42,655 nt of DNA from Clostridiales bacterium (GTDB taxonomy: Bacteria > Bacillota > Clostridia > Oscillospirales > Acutalibacteraceae), in the NCBI GenBank assembly GCA_019415945.1, contig DXYF01000024.1, forward strand, positions 1 through 42,655. The letters run 5' to 3'. The notes under the pieces are model-generated. The model searched no databases and was not told where the DNA came from. It worked only from the letters and a program-made list of their open reading frames with translations. The number at the start of each line of letters is the position of its first letter. The stretch's first letter is position 1. Made by a program: the position numbers and the translations under genes. Shown here one piece after another: positions 39,953-42,655 of the stretch.

Positions 39953-41638
39953 TCAGTCCTTTTTCTGTGACATCAATACTACGCACTCAGCGGTTGTTTC
40001 AGTTTCCAAGGGAAGTTCTTTCACTTCCTCGCCATCAACAGGCACAGGGAAGTTGAACACAATCTTCCTTATCCAGCTTCCGTCTTTTCTCTTTTCCGGG
40101 AACATCTCAATTCGCTCGATAAAGGCTTTCATAAACTCTTTCTGTTCCGCTTCTGTTGCGGAATGGTAGACTTCATCAAATGCCAGTAAGAGTCGATAAA
40201 TGTTATCACCAGAGATTTTCTCCTGCTGGATGCTGCGGATCTGCCCTTGCAACTCACCAATCTGAACTTCGATTTCCTCTATCGTATCATACTGCTCATC
40301 ATAACGACGCTGCAAGTCCAAAATTTTTCTGTCATAGTGGGCATCATTGATGTCCAGGGTATCCATCTGGCGCTCCAGGCGGCTTTTCGTTCCAAAGGCT
40401 TGCTTTAGCTGCCCTTGCAGGACGGCGATCTGCTTTTCCATATCCTCTGTATCAACCGCTGTTCCGATTTTCGCTTGAATTGCTTCTACAAATCGGGGAT
40501 TGTTGACCATAGCGGAAATAATCTTCGCCACAAATTTGTTGATCTCTGTCTGTTCGATATTCAGCCGGAAACTGCACTCATGCCCTGTCGGCGTAACTGT
40601 ATTTTTGCAGTAGTAATAATACCGTGTTTTCTTGTCTTTGCTGTGTGCCTTGGCGATATTGCCGTACATACTCTTGCCGCAGCATGGGCATTTCAAGATA
40701 CCGGACAGGATGTGTGCATGGGCTGGATTGTTGACCTTTTCCCGCTTGAAAGAATTGATCTTGCGCTTTTCCTGTGCCAGATACCAATCTTCTTCGGAAA
40801 TAATGGCTTCGTGCTGCCCATCGTAAACAGGGAACTCCGACTGCTCAACCACGTGCATCTCATTTCTTGTACCCTGCTTCTTTTCGGTTCTCCGTCTGCC
40901 ATAAGCAATTTTGCCCATGTAAACGGGATTGTCCAGTACATCCTGCACGAAATTCCTTGAAAATCCGGGAATAGTATTGTTCTGACGCAGCTTCTTGATA
41001 AACCCGTTGCGGTTCAGATATTTTGCAACTCCGGCAACGCCCTCATTGGTGTGAATGTAACGGTCATAAATGACACGGATTACTTCCACTTCATCCTCTG
41101 CAATGACAAGGTTTCCGTTTTCCAGTTTGTATCCATAGGGAGCGAAACCGCCGTTCCATTTGCCCTCACGAGCCTTTTGCTCCCGTCCTGCCATTGTCTG
41201 TGTGCGGATATTTTCTCGCTCAATCTCTGCCACCGCAGACAGCACAGAGATCATCAGCTTTCCGGCATCCTTGGAGCTGTCAATGCCATCCTCTACGCAG
41301 ATCAGGTTGACACCAAAATCCTGCATGAGCTGCAAAGAGTTCAGAACATCGGCTGCATTTCTGCCAAATCGGGAGAGCTTAAAGACAAGCACATAGGAAA
41401 CGCCGTCTTTACCGTCCTGGATGTCGTTCAGCATCCGTTGGAACTCCTGCCGCCCTTGGATGTTCTTGCCGGAAAATCCTTCGTCAGAATACTCCCCGGC
41501 AACGATCATATCTTCGTATGCCGCATACTTCCGCAGCTTGTCTCTCTGTGCATCCAAGCTGTACCCGTCAACCTGCATAGAGGTGGACACTCTTGTATAA
41601 AGATAGCATTTAAGTTGTTTCTTTTTCAGAATCGCCAC
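39953..41638 (-). CDS. large serine recombinase (561 aa)
   Basis: Resolvase domain with catalytic Ser in LYTRVSTSMQ (S18), DEGFSGKN, KLSRFGRN (active-site Arg residues) and AEIERENI; Recombinase domain (about 165-290) with GGFAPYGYKLENGN; zinc ribbon CPCCGK...YCKN...ECSF (about 315-355); then a long coiled coil (about 390-470) as in large integrases. Integrates and excises the element. Start uncertain: GTG at 41638 is only two bases from AGGAGG. Overlaps the HTH gene by 29 bp. Confidence 0.9.
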   Translation of the reverse strand: MAILKKKQLKCYLYTRVSTSMQVDGYSLDAQRDKLRKYAAYEDMIVAGEYSDEGFSGKNIQGRQEFQRMLNDIQDGKDGVSYVLVFKLSRFGRNAADVLNSLQLMQDFGVNLICVEDGIDSSKDAGKLMISVLSAVAEIERENIRTQTMAGREQKAREGKWNGGFAPYGYKLENGNLVIAEDEVEVIRVIYDRYIHTNEGVAGVAKYLNRNGFIKKLRQNNTIPGFSRNFVQDVLDNPVYMGKIAYGRRRTEKKQGTRNEMHVVEQSEFPVYDGQHEAIISEEDWYLAQEKRKINSFKREKVNNPAHAHILSGILKCPCCGKSMYGNIAKAHSKDKKTRYYYYCKNTVTPTGHECSFRLNIEQTEINKFVAKIISAMVNNPRFVEAIQAKIGTAVDTEDMEKQIAVLQGQLKQAFGTKSRLERQMDTLDINDAHYDRKILDLQRRYDEQYDTIEEIEVQIGELQGQIRSIQQEKISGDNIYRLLLAFDEVYHSATEAEQKEFMKAFIERIEMFPEKRKDGSWIRKIVFNFPVPVDGEEVKELPLETETTAECVVLMSQKKD

Positions 41639-41840
41639 CTCCTTCGTACATTTCTTTTACCATCAATCCCTCGTTGCGGATATAATACTCCAAAAGTCTA
41701 AGCACATAATCCGGTGCATGGCGGTTGTCCAGTTCCCATTCGGTCATTGTCCGGTATGGGATATTGACGAGCTTGCAAAAGTCCTTCCGGTTCAATCCTG
41801 TGCTTTCCCGCAACTTTATAATTCTGTTTTTACAATCCAT
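41610..41840 (-). CDS. HTH regulator of the mobilizable element (76 aa)
   Basis: XRE-like: MDCKNRIIKLRESTGLNRKD, FCKLVNIPYRTMTEWELDNR, then APDYVLRLLEYYI. Small HTH proteins of this kind stand directly before serine recombinases in Clostridia elements. Its promoter is framed by a 12-bp inverted repeat, so it likely represses itself and the recombinase. Confidence 0.75.
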   Translation of the reverse strand: MDCKNRIIKLRESTGLNRKDFCKLVNIPYRTMTEWELDNRHAPDYVLRLLEYYIRNEGLMVKEMYEGGGDSEKETT

Positions 41841-41866
41841 CTGATTATCTCCCTAAAAGCAAAAAT

Positions 41867-41915
41867 ACACGTTGCGTAATCATTATAGCACAGCTACATC
41901 GAATACGCAACGTGT
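41867..41915 (-). promoter_or_regulatory. promoter and paired operator of HTH-recombinase operon
   Basis: ACACGTTGCGTA (41867-41878) and its exact complement (41904-41915) flank the promoter. The -35 TTGCGT (41905-41910) lies inside one arm, followed by 17 bp and TATAAT (41882-41887); the other arm covers the start point. A layout typical of an autorepressed promoter. Confidence 0.8.
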
Positions 41916-41928
41916 AAATCGTAAATTT

Positions 41929-42114
41929 TTACGCAGCCTTATCCGTTAATGGCTGCGCTTGCTTATCATCCTTGGAGCAATCCGCCGTTTGTGGAGCGTC
42001 CTGCTCTAATTTATCCAAAACCTGATGCCCGTATTTCTGGAGCAACTGAGTCATAACATCCACACAGCGGTCAAATGCCGCATTATATTTCGCTTCCTCA
42101 TAGTATTTCTTCAA
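41929..42114 (-). CDS. small accessory protein of mobilizable element (61 aa)
   Basis: TTG start with GGAGGG nine bases upstream; reads MKKYYEEAKYNAAFDRCVDV and a coiled region LLQKYGHQVLDKLEQD. Follows the relaxase gene by 15 bp. Similar small proteins accompany Mob genes; function unknown. Confidence 0.55.
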   Translation of the reverse strand: MKKYYEEAKYNAAFDRCVDVMTQLLQKYGHQVLDKLEQDAPQTADCSKDDKQAQPLTDKAA

Positions 42115-42129
42115 TAGGCAATCCCTCCA

Positions 42130-42655
42130 TCAAAGTTCCATGTCCTGTCCACGCTTGCGGGCGGGTGTTTTAAGTTCCCTTGTTTCCTTTTCTCTGGCGA
42201 GGACGGCAGAAATAAAAGCCCGAACTCTTTCGGATGCGATTTCCAGTGCATCCAGAAAGGGTTGGGCTTTCTGTTTGAGTTCCATATATTTTTCGTTTAC
42301 CGCTTCATACCGCTGCTTCCAGATGGAAACCGTCTTTTCTGCGGAAGCCAGTTTTTCTTTCAGACGCTTATTGTCGGCATTGGCGATAATGCCGTTGACC
42401 GCATAGCGTTTGAGTGTGTCGCATTCATCCGGTGTCAGCGTGATATTGTTTCCGAATGTGGCTTTCTTGCCCATAGCTTCAATATCTTGCACTGTCAGAG
42501 CAATTGCCCTTGCTGCCTTGGTTTCCTTTTGCAGAGCTTCCAGTTTCTTTTTCTGCTTTGCTGTGGCAACCTTGGTATCCTCCAAACTCTGCTCAGCCTG
42601 TGCCACCTGTCCGGTCACAGCTTCCAGACGCTGCCGTTCAGCCTGTACCTTGAAC
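42130..42655 (-). CDS. mob: probable Pre/Mob (MobV-type) relaxase, C-terminal part only
   Basis: Frame open to the window edge; the visible 175 residues are a charged coiled coil with TFGNNITLTPDECDTLKRYA and a helix-rich tail SERVRAFISAVLAREKETRE. This is the usual C-terminal region of Pre/Mob proteins of Clostridia mobilizable elements. The N-terminal relaxase domain is outside, so the call rests on the C-terminus and the neighbouring recombinase. No start codon is in the window. Confidence 0.6.
   Translation of the reverse strand, partial: FKVQAERQRLEAVTGQVAQAEQSLEDTKVATAKQKKKLEALQKETKAARAIALTVQDIEAMGKKATFGNNITLTPDECDTLKRYAVNGIIANADNKRLKEKLASAEKTVSIWKQRYEAVNEKYMELKQKAQPFLDALEIASERVRAFISAVLAREKETRELKTPARKRGQDMEL

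Overview
The window is most of an integrated podovirus-like prophage from a low-GC gut-type Clostridium relative, probably Oscillospirales or Lachnospirales. This rests on the AT-rich coding, the AGGAGG-type ribosome sites, and protein families typical of Clostridia phages. A short chromosomal stretch follows the prophage, and then the edge of a second, more GC-rich mobilizable element. Both window ends cut a gene.

Layout, left to right. At 1-22402 is the late (virion) module on the minus strand: terminase small and large subunits, portal, a small protein, scaffold, N4-gp56-type major capsid protein, a 152-aa head protein, a connector-like protein, a 676-aa tail protein, a 57-aa protein, two paralogous virion proteins (250 and 342 aa), a 3116-aa polyvalent protein, and a cut tail appendage. 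Three late promoters share the box GTGTAGTTACAT, placed exactly 17 bp before a -10 hexamer. They sit before the terminase, capsid and tail-appendage genes. At 22403-33217 is the early module, also minus strand: an HUH Rep-like protein beside an AT-rich palindromic gap, small zinc-ribbon and membrane proteins, a radical SAM protein, dUTPase, a broken VRR-NUC nuclease gene, a DUF3102-like coiled-coil protein, a PcfJ-like protein, an excisionase-like HTH protein and a Cro-like regulator. At 33217-37830 is the lysogeny module: divergent promoters with operators, a CI-like repressor, a stand-alone SF1 helicase, and a tyrosine integrase next to attR, which holds the 3' end of a tRNA-Leu-like gene. 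Lysis genes, the other att site and the complete tRNA must lie left of the window.

Right of attR are a pyridoxamine-oxidase-like gene, a decayed 3' piece of rlmD, an unrecognised gene, and then a mobilizable element: serine recombinase, HTH regulator with a clear operator, a small protein, and the C-terminus of a probable Pre/Mob relaxase.

The most unusual observations are: (1) the three-copy late promoter box; (2) a chimeric insertion at 30222-30623, made of pieces of two late genes pasted in frame into an early gene and flanked by a 65-bp duplication; (3) two look-alike predicted small RNAs of about 80 nt on the minus strand that bracket the helicase gene; (4) a 23-bp tandem repeat at the start of the capsid transcript, whose core is complementary to one of those RNAs. 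All functional statements are from reading the sequence and recalling families; no search was run.
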